A DNA stretch of 64,000 nt from Engraulis encrasicolus (taxonomy: Eukaryota; Chordata; Actinopteri; Clupeiformes; Engraulidae), in NCBI RefSeq assembly GCF_034702125.1, contig NC_085868.1, positions 47,228,778 to 47,292,777 on the forward strand, read 5' to 3'. The translations under genes and the position numbers were made by a program. How positions within the stretch are numbered: the first letter of the stretch is position 1; every line of letters begins with the position of its first letter. This document shows, one piece after another, positions 40,770 to 53,020 of the stretch. The notes below the pieces were generated by a model that was given only the letters and a program-made list of their open reading frames with translations, was not told where the DNA came from and searched no databases.

Positions 40770-42290
40770 GTCGGCCAGAGCCAGAGCCATCTGGTGTCGG
40801 CCTACCACACTGACCTCAGTTGAGTCTGGTTGAATCAAGGAGGTCTACGAATTCATGTGCTTCATAGGCCTACATACCCTATCTACAGGCTCTTATAAAC
40901 GGGTGAGATCATAACGTTTTTGACTAGACCATAGATATAAACATGGTAGGACCTGGTGATAATAATGATAATATAAATAACATAAATATAATAATATACA
41001 TAATATAATAATATAAAATCTATTATTAAAGACTGTTATTATTTTAAACAGACCCCCCCACACACACACACGCACACACACATAAGCAGGGGTAGTTGGT
41101 TGCACAATTTTAAACAATGTTAAAATGACAATGATATGAAGCTTGAACTTACTTGTATTCAGAGTACAGAAATGCTAATCCCTTTTAGCTGTTATGCTGA
41201 TGTGTAAACAATCATCTCCCTTGAAATCATATCCAGTAGCCTACACAAAACACAGCAGAGATTCTTTTAACATCAGGCTGAAACCGTTGATCTCCACCCA
41301 GAATAAACCATCGGCCTATCTCAACTGTTTTCTATTGGCTCTGTGTGTATTGAATAGGTTGTTTCTTAGAAGCACATCATTTTCAAAGAAAAATGTCTCT
41401 TTCTCTTTCTAAGAGATATCACAAACATATCTGATTCTCTCCATCCAAATTAACCTCATATAATGTGAAGAAGTCATAAAATGCTTGCTGATTTCAGGGA
41501 ACCCAAATGGGGGGGGGGGGGGTTGGGAGGGAGAGAGATTGAGTGAGTGAGTGTGTGTGCGTGTGTGCGTGTGTCCGTGCGTGCATGCGTGCATGCGTGC
41601 ATGCATGCGCGCATGCGCGTGTGAAAAATCGGTGAAATCACCTTCCATGCATTATCTACAATTCATTTCAATGAATGAAATAATGGATAAAAGGATGAGG
41701 TTAATATTCAGGCTGTGGCATTCATGCATGGAGGAGGCGTGAAGTCACATTGAGGTTCTGCACTTTTCTCATTAGCCTTAGTAAGCATGTGCCAGGCAGG
41801 AGGTGAAGATGCAAGAATGGACAGCCTGTGCCCTGCTCTCATAGCCTCATCATGGGACTGTCATGGTGATTAGTTTTGGGGTTTTTCATCCTTCATTTGC
41901 ATAGCACCGTGAGGATTGAGGGGGAGGGTGGAGGGTTAGGTTATTATTATTAATAGTGGTAGTAGTAGAAGTAGTTGTAGTGGTATTTTACAGTTGTCAC
42001 AGCAAGAGTTTGGGCACCGCCTCAGAGTACCATTTGGCACGCAAGCATTATGTAATAAAACATAGCCTCTATCTTTTGTCAATAATCCTTTATTTCGAGA
42101 GGGTACCAGTAACTAAATGTCTCCAACTGGTTCCATTCGATTCAATGTTACATGTTAAGAAGTGATTTCACCAAAATCAGAGAACGGCTGTAAGAAAAGT
42201 AGAAAGGTAAAACTCATCACTCAACTTGAGGGTTTATAAGTATAAAAGTATAAAATCAGCCCATTTACAAAAATGATGGAATGTTGCTTT
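40770..42290. other. Intergenic stretch between tmem19 and the C1q-like gene
   Basis: I see no exon here. It holds AT-rich ATAATA runs (40958-41030), a short CA run (about 41058-41080), a G run (41510-41522), a GTGTGC/GCATGC purine-pyrimidine run (41550-41613) and AGTAGT/GTAGTAGAAG trinucleotides (about 41957-41980). Confidence 0.5.
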
Positions 42291-42332
42291 AATTTATTTT
42301 GAGGTCAATACAATCTGTATCTATTTCCTTTA

Positions 42333-42454
42333 TATATATATATATATATATATGGGAGAGAGAGATGGGGAAGGATTGGCAAATGACCCGGGCTGGAATC
42401 GAACCCGGATCGCCGGCGTAGTAACCCAGTGCCCTACCGTTACAACACGGCAGG
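42333..42454 (-). repeat. TA microsatellite and tRNA-derived SINE (reverse orientation)
   Basis: A TA run at 42333-42352 is followed by a minus-strand SINE with B box GATCCGGGTTCGATTCC and A box TGCCGTGTTGTAACGG. It may lie in the 3' UTR of the C1q-like gene, whose stop is at 42495. Confidence 0.7.
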
Positions 42455-42494
42455 AAACAATCCATATCTATTTCTATACTGTACAATTCTACAT

Positions 42495-45400
42495 TTACAT
42501 AGGGAAGAGCAGATGGCCAGAGAAGGTGGTGTGGTGGGCGTAGCTATCCCACACCCATGAGTTGGGCCACAGCTTGACGTACACCACATCTCCCACCTCC
42601 AGCAGCAGAGAGACTCCATTAGAGGGATTCACACTGTGGCTCGTCTGGTGAGCGCTAGCAATGACAACATGGTCTCCATTTTTATGCAGGGTGACTCCTC
42701 CATTGTTAGACGCATGGCCTCCTGCATGAAGAAACACAAAGAACATGTAGACACCTCGGACCGGAGCTGTGAAAACTCCTGTAGAACACACAAAAAGAGA
42801 GAAATGGAAAAATGAGGCGATGATGTCCAGTAAACATTCCCCTCATTACATCATCAGATGAGATGAACAATAAATGACCAGACGTTGTAATAATTGTTGC
42901 AATAATCAGCCAAAACGTTAAAAATCAGCCAAAAATGTTTTTTAAAAAAACACAAAAAAAAAACGAATTCACATTATTCATGTTTACAAGTTAGGCATGA
43001 TTCGTGCCCTGCTTTCAATACATATGTTCCAGAATTTAATGTTGTATTAGTCATTGAAAAGACTTTATTACCATAGTACTACACTGCTATGACAGTGCAC
43101 AGAGTCTTAGGTAATGCATTAACCCATGATCTTTGCCATTCTTGTAACAGCTAATTCATAACAGGGGCCATGTCTCAAAAAATTTTAAACTTTAAGTTAT
43201 GTTGATCTTGAACATATTGCTTGAAAAGGGGAAGCGGACATTGTGGCAAAGATATATGATTCAATAGGGTTACCAAGTTAATCATACCACCGCGTGTCAC
43301 TAGTGCAACAAAGTGGGATCATGTCTGACCACTGACTTGTATAGTATAACTATACAAGTCAGTGAGTCTGACCTATTTGGGTATGACTTTCCATTGAACT
43401 CACTTTCTAGTGTCCCAAAGGGACATGGCTGCCATAGGATGGCAGAACCTTACGTCACATGGATTCTGGACGAAACTCCGTTATGAATTGTCTCTGCTTG
43501 TGGTAGGCCTACCTGTGTTTGGGTTATAGGCCTCGCCTATATTGGTGAAAACATGTCTGTAGACCAGAGGAGTTGCAACAGAGAAGGGTCCTGTATGTTG
43601 GCCAGCAGCAGTTGTTTGCAGAGCGGCAGAGAAGGACACCCTCCTGTTCTGCCTCTCCATTCTCAGCTCCTCCACTTGTCTCCCTGTGAGGTTCAGACTT
43701 TGAACCTGAGCTAGAGACGAGAGCAAGAACAACAGTTATTCCACTGTAAAAAAAATAGCTGTTAATTTAGGGCAATTCTGCAACAGCATTCTACTGTTTT
43801 TTGAAAAAACAGACAACTACTGTGAAAATATTACTTTGAGTCAAGTATTGAGCATAAACAGTAAGTACTGCACAATAGCAGCATTGGCCATTGTGGAAGC
43901 AACCAAGATATTTTAGGCAACACCATTGAAACCCATTCATCCTCCACTTGTCCATGATCGCCATCAAGCTGCAATAGCATACCACCTGAAGAACTTAAGT
44001 CATTTTCACTGGTTAAAGATTCTCTGATACTAACAAGCATTAAACAATTTCTAAGGAAACTACAATACTTAAAAAGTGTTTGATGCAGCACAGTATGATG
44101 ATTTTCATCACTATGATTTTGATAGTGATGAAAGTGTGAATGGCTGAAACATTTTAAGAACTTGAACACTCTTGCAACAAGCAGCCCCATCTAAACCAAT
44201 CTGCTAATCAGTGCCTGGCCTCACCTGAGTAGGGCTGTTATGCCATTATTCAATTACGGCCTTCACCTGCCAAGGGCCTGATGACTCTATAAATCTGAAC
44301 TATCAACACTTCAGTTGCTTGCCTGCCTGCTGGCTGGCCTGCATGGCACAGCATAGCACTTGCTTGCCTACAAGCTTGCCTACAAGCTTGCTTACAAGCT
44401 TGCCTGCAAGCTTGCCTGCAAGCTTGCCTGCAAGCTTGCCTGCAAGCTTGCCTGCAAGCTTGCCTGCAAGCTTGCCTACAAGCTTGCCTACAAGCTTGCC
44501 TACAAGCTTGCCTACAAGCTTGCCTACAAGCTTGCCTACAAGCTTGCCTACAAGCTTGCCTACAAGCTTGCCTACTTTCCTCTTTGTGAAAGCTTGCTGT
44601 ATGTGGCATCATTTGTGGCATTGTTGCATATAATGTGCCTGCTGCAAATTAGGCATTGCTTTGAGAGCTAGCTCGTGGTGCTGCTTGTTTGCTGTGCGAC
44701 TTGGTGCAAAGTACGTTTTTAAAGACTGAGCAATGCTATATTCATCATTGGCTCATCAAGAGATACATTAAAAAGCCCACCTCGCACACACCCACCATTG
44801 TCATTGTAACATAGCACTGCGTACTCTGAAATTGTGTTCATGCCCACACTTTCAAAGGACCAATGTAAACCATTATCTCAATAAAGCATAGCGGCATAGT
44901 TTCATGTTCAAGGCACTTCAGTCATGGTGAACATGGGTGGGGTGGTAACATGGCCAGGGTACCACAGTTATGGAGAATGATGGGTGGGGTGGGAAGTTGC
45001 CATGGCCATATTCATGAACTATGACCCAGTATTTGCCTGTCATCTCACAGTACAATTCAACTTTTTAACTGAAATGTACTGTTATTTTACTTATACTACT
45101 GTATAAATATTGTAGAGCACTTTTAGTTTAACAATACTAATAACTGTAAACGTTCTGTAGAGTGCTGTTATTTAACAGTTCAATTGCTGCTGAAAAAAAT
45201 TTATATACTGTGATACATTAAACAGCACTGAGCTGTATTTGATGTTTGGTGTGAAATAACAGTAGAATTACAGGTAAATATAATTGCCAGTAACTGCCGT
45301 TATTTTGCAGGGATTTTTTTTTACAGTGTACCATATTGTCTATTATGGAAGTGCCCTTGAGCTAGACTCTAGGGATTCACCAATACCCTGTGTCTTAATA

Positions 45401-45973
45401 GCTGCAAGTGCTTTTAGATAAAAGCGTCAGCTAAGTGTATGTAATGTACCGGTCATTTAAAATACTATTTCTATCCAGTAAAAGACTTACTGTCAAAGAT
45501 GGCATAATCACATAAAGCAGGTATAGCTTACCCTGATTTACACTTTTCAGCTGCTCCACATATCTCTCAGTGTCACTCAGTCTGGCTTCTGCCTGTCTCA
45601 GTGCCACTCTTTGCTCTTCGACTGTCTTCTCGCTGTTCCTTAGTCTGGCCTCCATGGTCTCTGCTTTACCCTCACTGTCTCTCAGTCTTGCCTCCATGGT
45701 CTCTGCCTTCTTCTCCATGGTCTCTGCTTTCTTCTCCATGGTCTCTGCCTTCTTCTCCATGGTCTCCAGTTGTGCTTGGGTGTGCCTGAGCTCCACTCTC
45801 TGCTCTGCCAGCTGGGTGCTCATCTCTCGCAGCACGGTGTGGATGTCCGGCTGGCAGGTCTGCTGCTCTGCGGAGGTCGCACCACCAGCCCCATTTTGCA
45901 TTCCACTTTCTGCTGCGATCAAACCCAAACCGATACACAGCAACGGCAGCAGCACTGCTTGGATAGTCTTCAT
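42495..45973 (-). CDS. Secreted coiled-coil C1q-domain protein (3 exons, complete)
   Basis: Exons in transcript order: 45973-45532, 43710-43513 and 42778-42495. They join to 307 codons plus TAA. Residues 1-22 are a signal peptide ([20 protein letters not shown]). Cys40 could link chains. Residues 48-147 form a long amphipathic coiled coil with heptads MEKKAET repeated. NLT at 154-156 is a glycosylation sequon. From 171 ([47 protein letters not shown]) to the C-terminal FSGHLLFPM is a C1q globular domain. There is no Gly-X-Y collagen region, so it belongs to the teleost head-C1q/C1q-like group, secreted trimer-forming proteins often linked with innate immunity. I chose the ATG at 45973 rather than one 36 bases upstream because it starts the signal peptide and lies 3' of a CA repeat. 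The ligand is unknown, and I do not assign a numbered symbol. Confidence 0.93.
43742..45329. mobile_element. TIR element (about 1.6 kb) filling most of C1q-like intron 1
   Basis: CACTGTAAAAAAAAT at 43742 is exactly mirrored by ATTTTTTTTACAGTG ending at about 45329. Further inside, diverged sequence with TTCTACTGTT occurs on both ends. The interior holds the 12-bp minisatellite and no transposase. A target duplication is not clear. Confidence 0.6.
44352..44575. repeat. 12-bp minisatellite AAGCTTGCCTAC, about 18 units
   Basis: Units AAGCTTGCCTAC and AAGCTTGCCTGC (each with a HindIII site) repeat in tandem. The variants are clustered: TAC at the start, a block of TGC, then a block of TAC, showing stepwise expansion. 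The long open frames across it are an effect of the 12-bp period. Confidence 0.95.
45340..45445 (+). repeat. SINE 3' tail with AAAAGCGTCAGCTAAGTG
   Basis: AGTGCCCTTGAGCTAGACTC and GATAAAAGCGTCAGCTAAGT followed by GTATGTAATGTA are the conserved core and tail of a fish tRNA-derived SINE. The head is missing. Confidence 0.65.
45668..45774 (-). repeat. 21-bp coding minisatellite in the C1q-like coiled coil
   Basis: On the minus strand the unit ATGGAGAAGAAGGCAGAGAC-C recurs in tandem three times, then in altered form (ATGGAGGCAAGACTGAGAG). It encodes MEKKAET, exactly one heptad per unit. Confidence 0.9.
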
Positions 45974-46136
45974 TCTCAACAGACACACACACACACACAC
46001 TGGTGTCACGCTGTTCAGGTTCGGCTAAAAACTGTCTGGAGATACCTTGTAGAGCCTCTACGTCTTAGTGTAGTTTAAGAGCTGCACTTAAGTAAACATT
46101 CTCAACAAAAGTGTTTGCCAATACCAGGAAAGGCAA

Positions 46137-46146
46137 CTTTTATAGC
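46137..46146 (-). promoter_or_regulatory. TATA box of the C1q-like gene
   Basis: GCTATAAAAG on the minus strand lies about 165 bases upstream of the start codon at 45973. A start about 25-30 bases downstream would give a 5' UTR of about 135-140 bases. No intron is needed to reach the ATG. Confidence 0.6.
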
Positions 46147-46349
46147 TAACATTGACCCTACGCCAACCAATGGGGTGAAAGGTATTGTGTTTGTGAACTA
46201 AAGATTGTGAAATATGAGAAGTGTGCAAGCACATCTCTGTGGAGAGGGTGAAAAAAAAACACTATTTCTAAACACAGTAGTTGCCATGCCTTGGGTGGAG
46301 ATCTCATGGCTGGAGGCCTTCATGCTGGACTTTCCCATATAGGTTTACC

Positions 46350-46507
46350 ATGCTGCAGTGACGGAACATTTGCACACAGGGCCCCAGGGCAAAATACTGA
46401 TAGGGCCCCTCAAACAGCTAGCCATGGTCACAATAGGGCCCCCCACCAACAACACATGAGGGCCCTGGGCCCAGGGGCAAATGCCCTGCTTGACCCCCCT
46501 GCATAGA
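46350..46507 (-). repeat. GGGCCC-rich short repeat, related to 53942-54098
   Basis: The minus strand reads CAAGCAGGGCATTTGCCCCT-GGGCCCAGGGCCCTCATG and ends near GTGTGCAAATGTTCCGTC. The other copy has GGAGGGCATTTGCCTG, AGGGCCCTC and GTGCACAATTGTTCTGCC in the same order. Class unknown. Confidence 0.55.
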
Positions 46508-47059
46508 TTTCTACCTCATCCTCTAGGTCTCAGTGAACCTGGTGACTGAGGGATTTTCAGTCAATGAAATATACACATTTATATTTTCCGTTTTTACATT
46601 AACATGGGTAAATTCCTTGCAACATCTGAAGGTCGTAAAAACATTCTGTTCCTGAATTAAGGTCATCAGAGGCCATTTTAGCCTGATGCTGCATATTATC
46701 TTGTTTGACCTTTGGCGCCTGGAGCAACGTATACGCTGCATTCAGGCTCTTGAGATTTGAGGGGTTTTATAAGTAAAAAACGGGGGTATGTACAGTATGT
46801 CACGTAAGTGAGTACATCGCCTCACATTTTTGCAGATTTGTGAAAAGCCTTTTCATTGGAGAGCATTAAAGAAATTTAATTTGACACAATGATTAGTGAC
46901 CTTTAAACAACATATATAATATATAACCGCTTACATTTCTTGTTCACTCAGTAAAAAAATCAAAATACAGCCATTTATGTTTGAACTTTGCCCACAAAAG
47001 TGCACCACAGATTAAAATCTTGTAGAGAAGGGGCAGTTTTGACTCGAATCGTCTTGAAA

Positions 47060-49592
47060 TGAAAAGGGCCCAAGTAAAAAAAAAGTGTACTTAATATATT
47101 CTTAATAAGTACGTTTTATTGTATTTAAAGTGTACTTCAAAAGTGTGTATTTAAAGAATGTTATTTTGGGACAACTTATAGTATACTTAAATGTACTTGA
47201 AATATAATTAAGTAGAGCTTAAACACATTTTAAGTTGACTCTTTTGTACTAAAATTAAACTTTGTATAAGTGTACTTAATATACTAAAAATATATTTAAC
47301 TTTAAGTACATTATAAGTATACTATCCAAGTCACTTTAAAACGTGTTTAATGTGTACTTTAGCATGCGGATAAGTGCATTTTAAGTACATTAGAAATCTA
47401 TTTTAACGGCATGAGAAAGTACTTTATAGTATACTGCAGAAGTACATACTTAAGTTGTGTTATTTTGGGACAACTTATAGTATACTTAAATACTCTTGAA
47501 ATATACTTAAGTAGAGTTTAATCACATTTTAAGTTGACTTTTTTGTACTAAAATCAAACTTTGTACAAGTGTACTTAATATACTAAAAATATATTTAACT
47601 TTAAGTACATTATAAGTATACTAACCAAGTCACTTTAAAATGTGTTTAATGTGAACTTTAGCATGCGGATAAGTGCATTGTAAGTACATTAGAAATCTAT
47701 TTCAATGTCATGAGAAAGTACTTTATAGTATACTGCAGAAGTACATACTTAAGTTGTGTTATTTTGGGACAACTTATAGTATACTTAAATGCACTTGAAA
47801 TATAATTAAGTAGAGCTTAATCACATTTTAAGTTGACTTTTTTGTACTAAAATCAAACTTTGTACAAGTGTACTTAATATACTAAAAATATACTTTACTT
47901 TAAGTACATTGTAAGTATACTAACGAAATAACTTTAAAATGTGTTTAATGTGTACTTTAGCATGCAGATAAGTGCATTTTAAGTACATTAGAAATCTATT
48001 TCAATGTCACAAGAAAGTACTTTATAGCATGCTGCAGAAGTATATACTTAAGTTGTGTTATTTTGGGACAACTTATAGTGCACTTAAATACACTTCAAGT
48101 ATGATTAAGTAGAGCTTAAACACATTTTAAGTTTACTTTTTTATACTAAAATCAAACTTTGTACAAGTGCACTTAATGTACTAAAGCATACTTTACTTTA
48201 AGTACATTTCAAATATATTCACAAAAATCGCTTTAAGTACATTTTAAGTGTATTGACTCTAAATGTATTTTAAGTATACTACAAGTAGATTTTATTTTAA
48301 GCACATTTCAAATATATTTATTTTAAGTACACTTTAAATATATTTCAAAAGTATATGAAAAAACATCAATGTAATCTCTAATTACTCATTTCCATTGTAC
48401 ATTGTCTTGTTCACAATCATCAGCCATTCACATGAACCTTCCTTTCACCTTCACTTCAGACAACAACCACTGCCTCAACCAGGATTTGAACCCACAATTC
48501 ACTGAACCACACAGTCCTACAATTGGCACAATTACGTTCTTGAAGTAATAGTCTTGAGTAGTACACTTTAAGTATACTTTTATATACTTAATAATAATAC
48601 TTAGAAATCATTGGTGGTGGTATGCTTTTATCGAATTAAAGACACTTTTACATGTTTAATTTGTGCACCAAAAAGTACACTTAAAGTGCACTTAATACAC
48701 TAATAACACAACTTAAGTACAGACTTCAGTATTGTGCTTAAAAGTTTAATAGGTAAGGCCTTACATGCCTTTTTAAGATCTGTTTGTGCTCTTCAATATG
48801 GTGTTTTTACCATGAAAATACATTAACAAAATGGAAGGTGGAAGGTTATTTAATGTTACAAAGCATAATGAATAAATAAGCCTAGGTTAAAATACACTAA
48901 AATGATGGTTTAAAAAAAGTACCCAGGTGAAAAAGTGTACTTAATATACTTAATAAGTATGTATTTTTGTATTTAAAATATATTTCAAAAGTGTGTATTT
49001 AAAGAATGTTATTTTGGGACAACTTATAGTATACTTAAATACACTTGAAGTATGATTAAGTAGAGCTTTAACACATTTTAAGCTGACTTTTTGGTACTAA
49101 AATCAATCTTTGCAGTGTGTACTTAGTGTACTTAATATACTAAAATCATACTTAACTGTAAGTACATTTTAAACATACTAACTAATTCACTTTATAAGAT
49201 GTTTAATGTGTACTTTAACATGTGGTTAAGTGTAACTATTTGAAGTATGCTACAAATCTATTTCAAGGTCATAAGAAAGCACTTTATAGCATGCTGCAGA
49301 AGTACATACTTAAGTTGTGTTATTTTGGGACAACTTATAGTATACTTAAATACACTTGAAATATAATTAAGTAGAGCTTTAACACATTTTAAGTTGACTT
49401 TTTGGTACTAAAATCAAACTTTTTATAAGTGTACTTAATATACTAAAATCATACTTAACTTTAAGTACGTTTCAAATATTCTTTCTAATACCAAACTTTA
49501 GCACATTACTTTTAAAATACAAATACACTTAAAATATGCTACACTAATAGTATGTTTTCAAATACAATACATTTAAATACAATATACTAATA
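47060..49592 (+). repeat. AT-rich satellite, about 299-bp units built from TTAAGTAC steps
   Basis: TTATTTTGGGACAACTTATA occurs at 47161, 47460, 47759, 48058, 49009 and 49320. Spacing is 299, 299, 299, then, after an interruption, 311 bases. Each unit contains many AAGTGTACTTAA-like short steps, CTTTAGCATGCGGATAAGTG and CTTTATAGTATACTGCAGAA. A non-satellite insert at about 48360-48550 carries a tRNA-like B-box fragment (CAACCAGGATTTGAACCCAC). The last 90 bases change to an 84-bp unit like the one at 63303 onward. Confidence 0.92.
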
Positions 49593-50066
49593 TAGTCAGG
49601 GTCAATTTTCTCAAAAGATGAACCCTGAAGGCAAATCGTGTTAATTTTTGGTATACAACTGATTTAGGGGTATTCAAGGGTGCTGAATCCAAATCTGTTG
49701 TATACCGGGCGCAAAAATGTACGGAAATGCCTCAAACGGGCAAAATCCAATATGGCCGCCAACACCAGGTTAAAATCTTGCAATCCCTTTTCTTTTTGAC
49801 TAAACAAGGTATGAATGTGAAAATAGGACTTATTTTTATGTTTTCATATATGGGGAACCCCATTCTGTCATCAGATTTAAGGTCAGATTTGAAGAAAATG
49901 CTTATATAATTGGCTGGCAGCTTTTTTAAAACAGGTAGCCTCATATTGTCAACGATTTTTAGCATTATGATCAAACTTTCAAGATCCACAGAAAATAATG
50001 TCTGATGTCTTTGTGAAAACCAATACTACCAAAAACTGCACTGAACTGTGTACTTTCACCTGAAAA

Positions 50067-51585
50067 CAAGGCCGACAGGCGGACAACAGATGCGTCCCTC
50101 TATGCCAGTTCCAACTATGCCATTTTTTTCCCCCCAAACGCCCCCCTGGCTTCCTCCTAACCTGTCAACGCCCCCCTGAGGATGTACTTTTTGTTTATTG
50201 GTCATATTGCCCATGGAAACTGCAAATAATATGGCAGGCAGCAAAATGGCGAGACATGGCTTTATTTTTTGCAGTTTAGGCTATAATAAGCTTCTTGGAT
50301 TTGGAAAAGAACCATATGATTTCAAATGTCACATAGATCAAGTAGGCTACATTACAAATTACTAGACATTTATTAGTATCAACCTTTAGTATCACGCCAT
50401 TTCAGCGCATGTGGGAAAGAATGTAAACATTGACAAATAATAAATAAATAAAACCGTTTGGGTCAATCATGCGCTTATGGGTTCACCCTTTAGGTGAATT
50501 ATGCGCTTATTTTTCAATACCAGCTTCACCGTGAAGGCACAAAGCAGTGAGCTTCCATGCCAGAGTTAACCAAATTCACACGACTGCAAAGCAATTACGA
50601 AAGACGCATTCTCTCCCGTGCTCTCTCTGAGCGCAACGGAAAGCACCTGTGGGGTAGCCCGCCAACGAAAGAACCTCCCTTTGTAGCCTACGAGTAACAC
50701 ACCGTATGTCAAATGGCCCAGCTGTCTAGCACCATGTTTCAGAGCGCAGCGCACACTGACTAGGCTACTCACTGAAAAGGCAGAAATAAACTCGCTGGGG
50801 ATATTAAAAGGCAGCCTCCCTTTTTCGTAGGCTACACTCAGACGCCTGAACCCGATTTAGTGGACTGGACAAAAGCGGAGGAAATGTGAAATGTTATGAA
50901 AGAAAAAAAAACTAATTACAGTTCCATGGCGTGGGGCGTTATGCAATGCAAACACCCTCGATCCAAGCAGAAAGGAAAATGTGAATGTTATGAAAGGAGA
51001 AAAGCTAACCAAATGTTACAGGTCCCCGTTTAGAGGAAGAGCTGTATGCGCTGCGGGTCGCCTGTCATTTAATGACGGTTCCATGTCGTGGAGCGTTATG
51101 CAATGCAAACGCCCCTCTATCCGAGCACAGACATCTGTGTCAAAAATTGCCTGCCGACTTCTAAATCGTCATTTCCGCGAGTCTCTGACGAACCAAAATA
51201 AAGTTGCCTCCCATTGTCCAAACGCAAAACAATGCCGAAAATTGAATTGCCCCCTCAGTTATCTCACAATGCAATCAGTCTTGTCGGTTTGGTAACATAT
51301 CATATGGCCTACGTTTTGGCTTGCACGCATTCGCTCCGGTCCAAAATGCCAACTCTGCCGCCTTGTGGCCGTTTTGGCTTGCACGCATTCGCTTTGGCTT
51401 GCACGCATTCGCTCCGGTCCAAAATGCCAACTCTGCCGCCTTGTGGCCACAGGAAGGAACAATTGAAGGAATGCGTTTCAGACGGACAATTGAAGGAATG
51501 CGTTTCAGACGGACAATTGAAGGAATGCGTTTCAGACGGACGGACGGACAGACAGACCCTCTTATAGAGATGCTGGGACGCATCT
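50067..51585. mobile_element. 1.5-kb insertion present only in the left outer arm
   Basis: The right arm reads straight through TTTCACCTGAAAAAAGAAGT (complement of about 62825-62845), while the left arm is split at CACCTGAAAA and resumes at AAAAAGAAG. Near its ends are AGATGCGTCCC (50088-50098) and the inverse GGGACGCATCT. The inside has a duplicated CGTTATGCAATGCAAAC block, a CTTGCACGCATTCGCTCC block repeated at about 80-base spacing and three 27-bp units of GAAGGAATGCGTTTCAGACG. Confidence 0.75.
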
Positions 51586-52754
51586 AAAAAGAAGTTTGTG
51601 TCTACCTATTTCCATTCTTTAGTTACTGGCAGTACAACATGGGATGACGCCTCCAAAAAAGCACTGATTTCTGACCCAAAAATAGTACACTTCTGTTCTG
51701 TGTCCATATTTTTTTTCTTTCAGGACAAAGTGCCTTTTATATTGTTCATGTTTGGTATACAGCATTTTCATGGGTTTTGAAATATGCTCAATTCAAATAT
51801 GTAGTATACCAGGCTCAAAAAATTCCTATAATGCCTCAAAATGAAGGAATCCAATATGGCCACTGTCACCAGAGATATACATATCTTAGATTAAACAAGG
51901 TGAACTCTTAAAAACATTATGTAGCTATATGTTTTCTTTTCATACATGGGGAAATTATGTATGTAATCAAATTTAAAATTGTAATCAAAGGTAGTCAGTG
52001 TAGTCAGACAGTTCAGTGTAGTCTGAATTCATGTTTACAACTATTGTTTTTCATGCCAATTAACCGACAGGCTAATTTCTATTGAAATGTTTTGTCTATT
52101 TCAATTGCTTATGCACAATGAAATGTGTCTACCTCAGCCCACCTCTTCCATTATGACAAACCTATACACAGATAAGCCTGTATGCCTGAATGTACCTTCA
52201 TCTAATATGAATATCTACACAGTAAAAAATATTCCCGTGATGTCACAGTAAACTACTGTGAAATGAATGCAATTAGTAGCCAGTAATTCCCTGTGGCCAT
52301 CCTCACAGTTTACTGTGATCTTCTCACAGTAGTTTACTGTGGCCACACCACAGTAAGTTACTGTCACCCTACCCACACTACCATGATCCCGCCCCTCCAT
52401 TCATCACCACAAAAGAGGTAGCTACCATGTTATTGTGGCACCTCCCATTCCCCACCATGACTGAGACAACTGTGGCAGGGAACCAGTCCATCACACTGTT
52501 CTCTTGTATTGATAGACAAAAACTATCCATACTTTCCAACTATCCATACTATCCAACATCCAACTATCCATACTATCCAACATCCAAACTAGCCATAACC
52601 ACAGAGAAATTCAAGTTTCTGCAATATGTGCAATATTATTCCACTTAATAATTGCTATCTCCTGGATGAGAGTACATTAACCAGTGTGCATAGAATACTC
52701 TAGTTGAGCATAATTAGACAATCCTGAAATTTCTTAATCAAGTAAGCAACACTA

Positions 52755-53020
52755 AATAGCAAGCCAGCCAACAAACCAGTCCACCAGCCAACCAAAAGAG
52801 TCAGTTGTCAGCTAGCCAGCCAAAGAGCCGGCTAACCAACTAACACTCAGTTAGTCAGCCAACTAACCAACAAACAAGTCAGTTGTATGGCTAGCCAGCT
52901 AACAAACCAGCCATACAGTCAACCAAAAGAGTCAGTTAGCCAGCCAACCAGCTGGCCAACAAACAGTCAGTTGGTCGGTAAGTTAGCTCACTAACCAACA
53001 AGCCGGACAGAGAGCCAGCG
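52755..53020. repeat. Degenerate CCAGCCAACCAA tract in element X, left copy
   Basis: A run of imperfect tetramer-based words (AGCCAGCC, AACCAACAAACC, CAGTTAGT). The complementary tract at 61395-61665 is its partner. Confidence 0.8.

Noticed and set aside
44352..44575. Regular repeat array that could suggest CRISPR
   Set aside because: Units are contiguous 12-mers without spacers, in a vertebrate genome.
44250..44671. Long open frames of [12 protein letters not shown] / LAYKLAYKL type on both strands
   Set aside because: They are produced by the 12-bp minisatellite, whose period is a multiple of three, inside an intron of the C1q-like gene.
45570..46028. 152-residue plus-strand serine-rich frame ([14 protein letters not shown])
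   Set aside because: It is the antisense shadow of the C1q-like coiled-coil exon and its 21-bp repeat.
49727..49989. Frames shared with 62916-63158 (NYISIFFKSDLKSDDRMG)
   Set aside because: They mirror each other because of the inverted outer arms. They are short, without domain features, and not kept in the second subunit of the same arm.
52215..52400. A 61-residue frame present identically at 52215-52400 (minus) and 62041-62226 (plus)
   Set aside because: The identity comes from the inverted X copies. The translation runs across CACAGTA palindromes and has no protein features. The same holds for 53258-53455 against 60970-61245.
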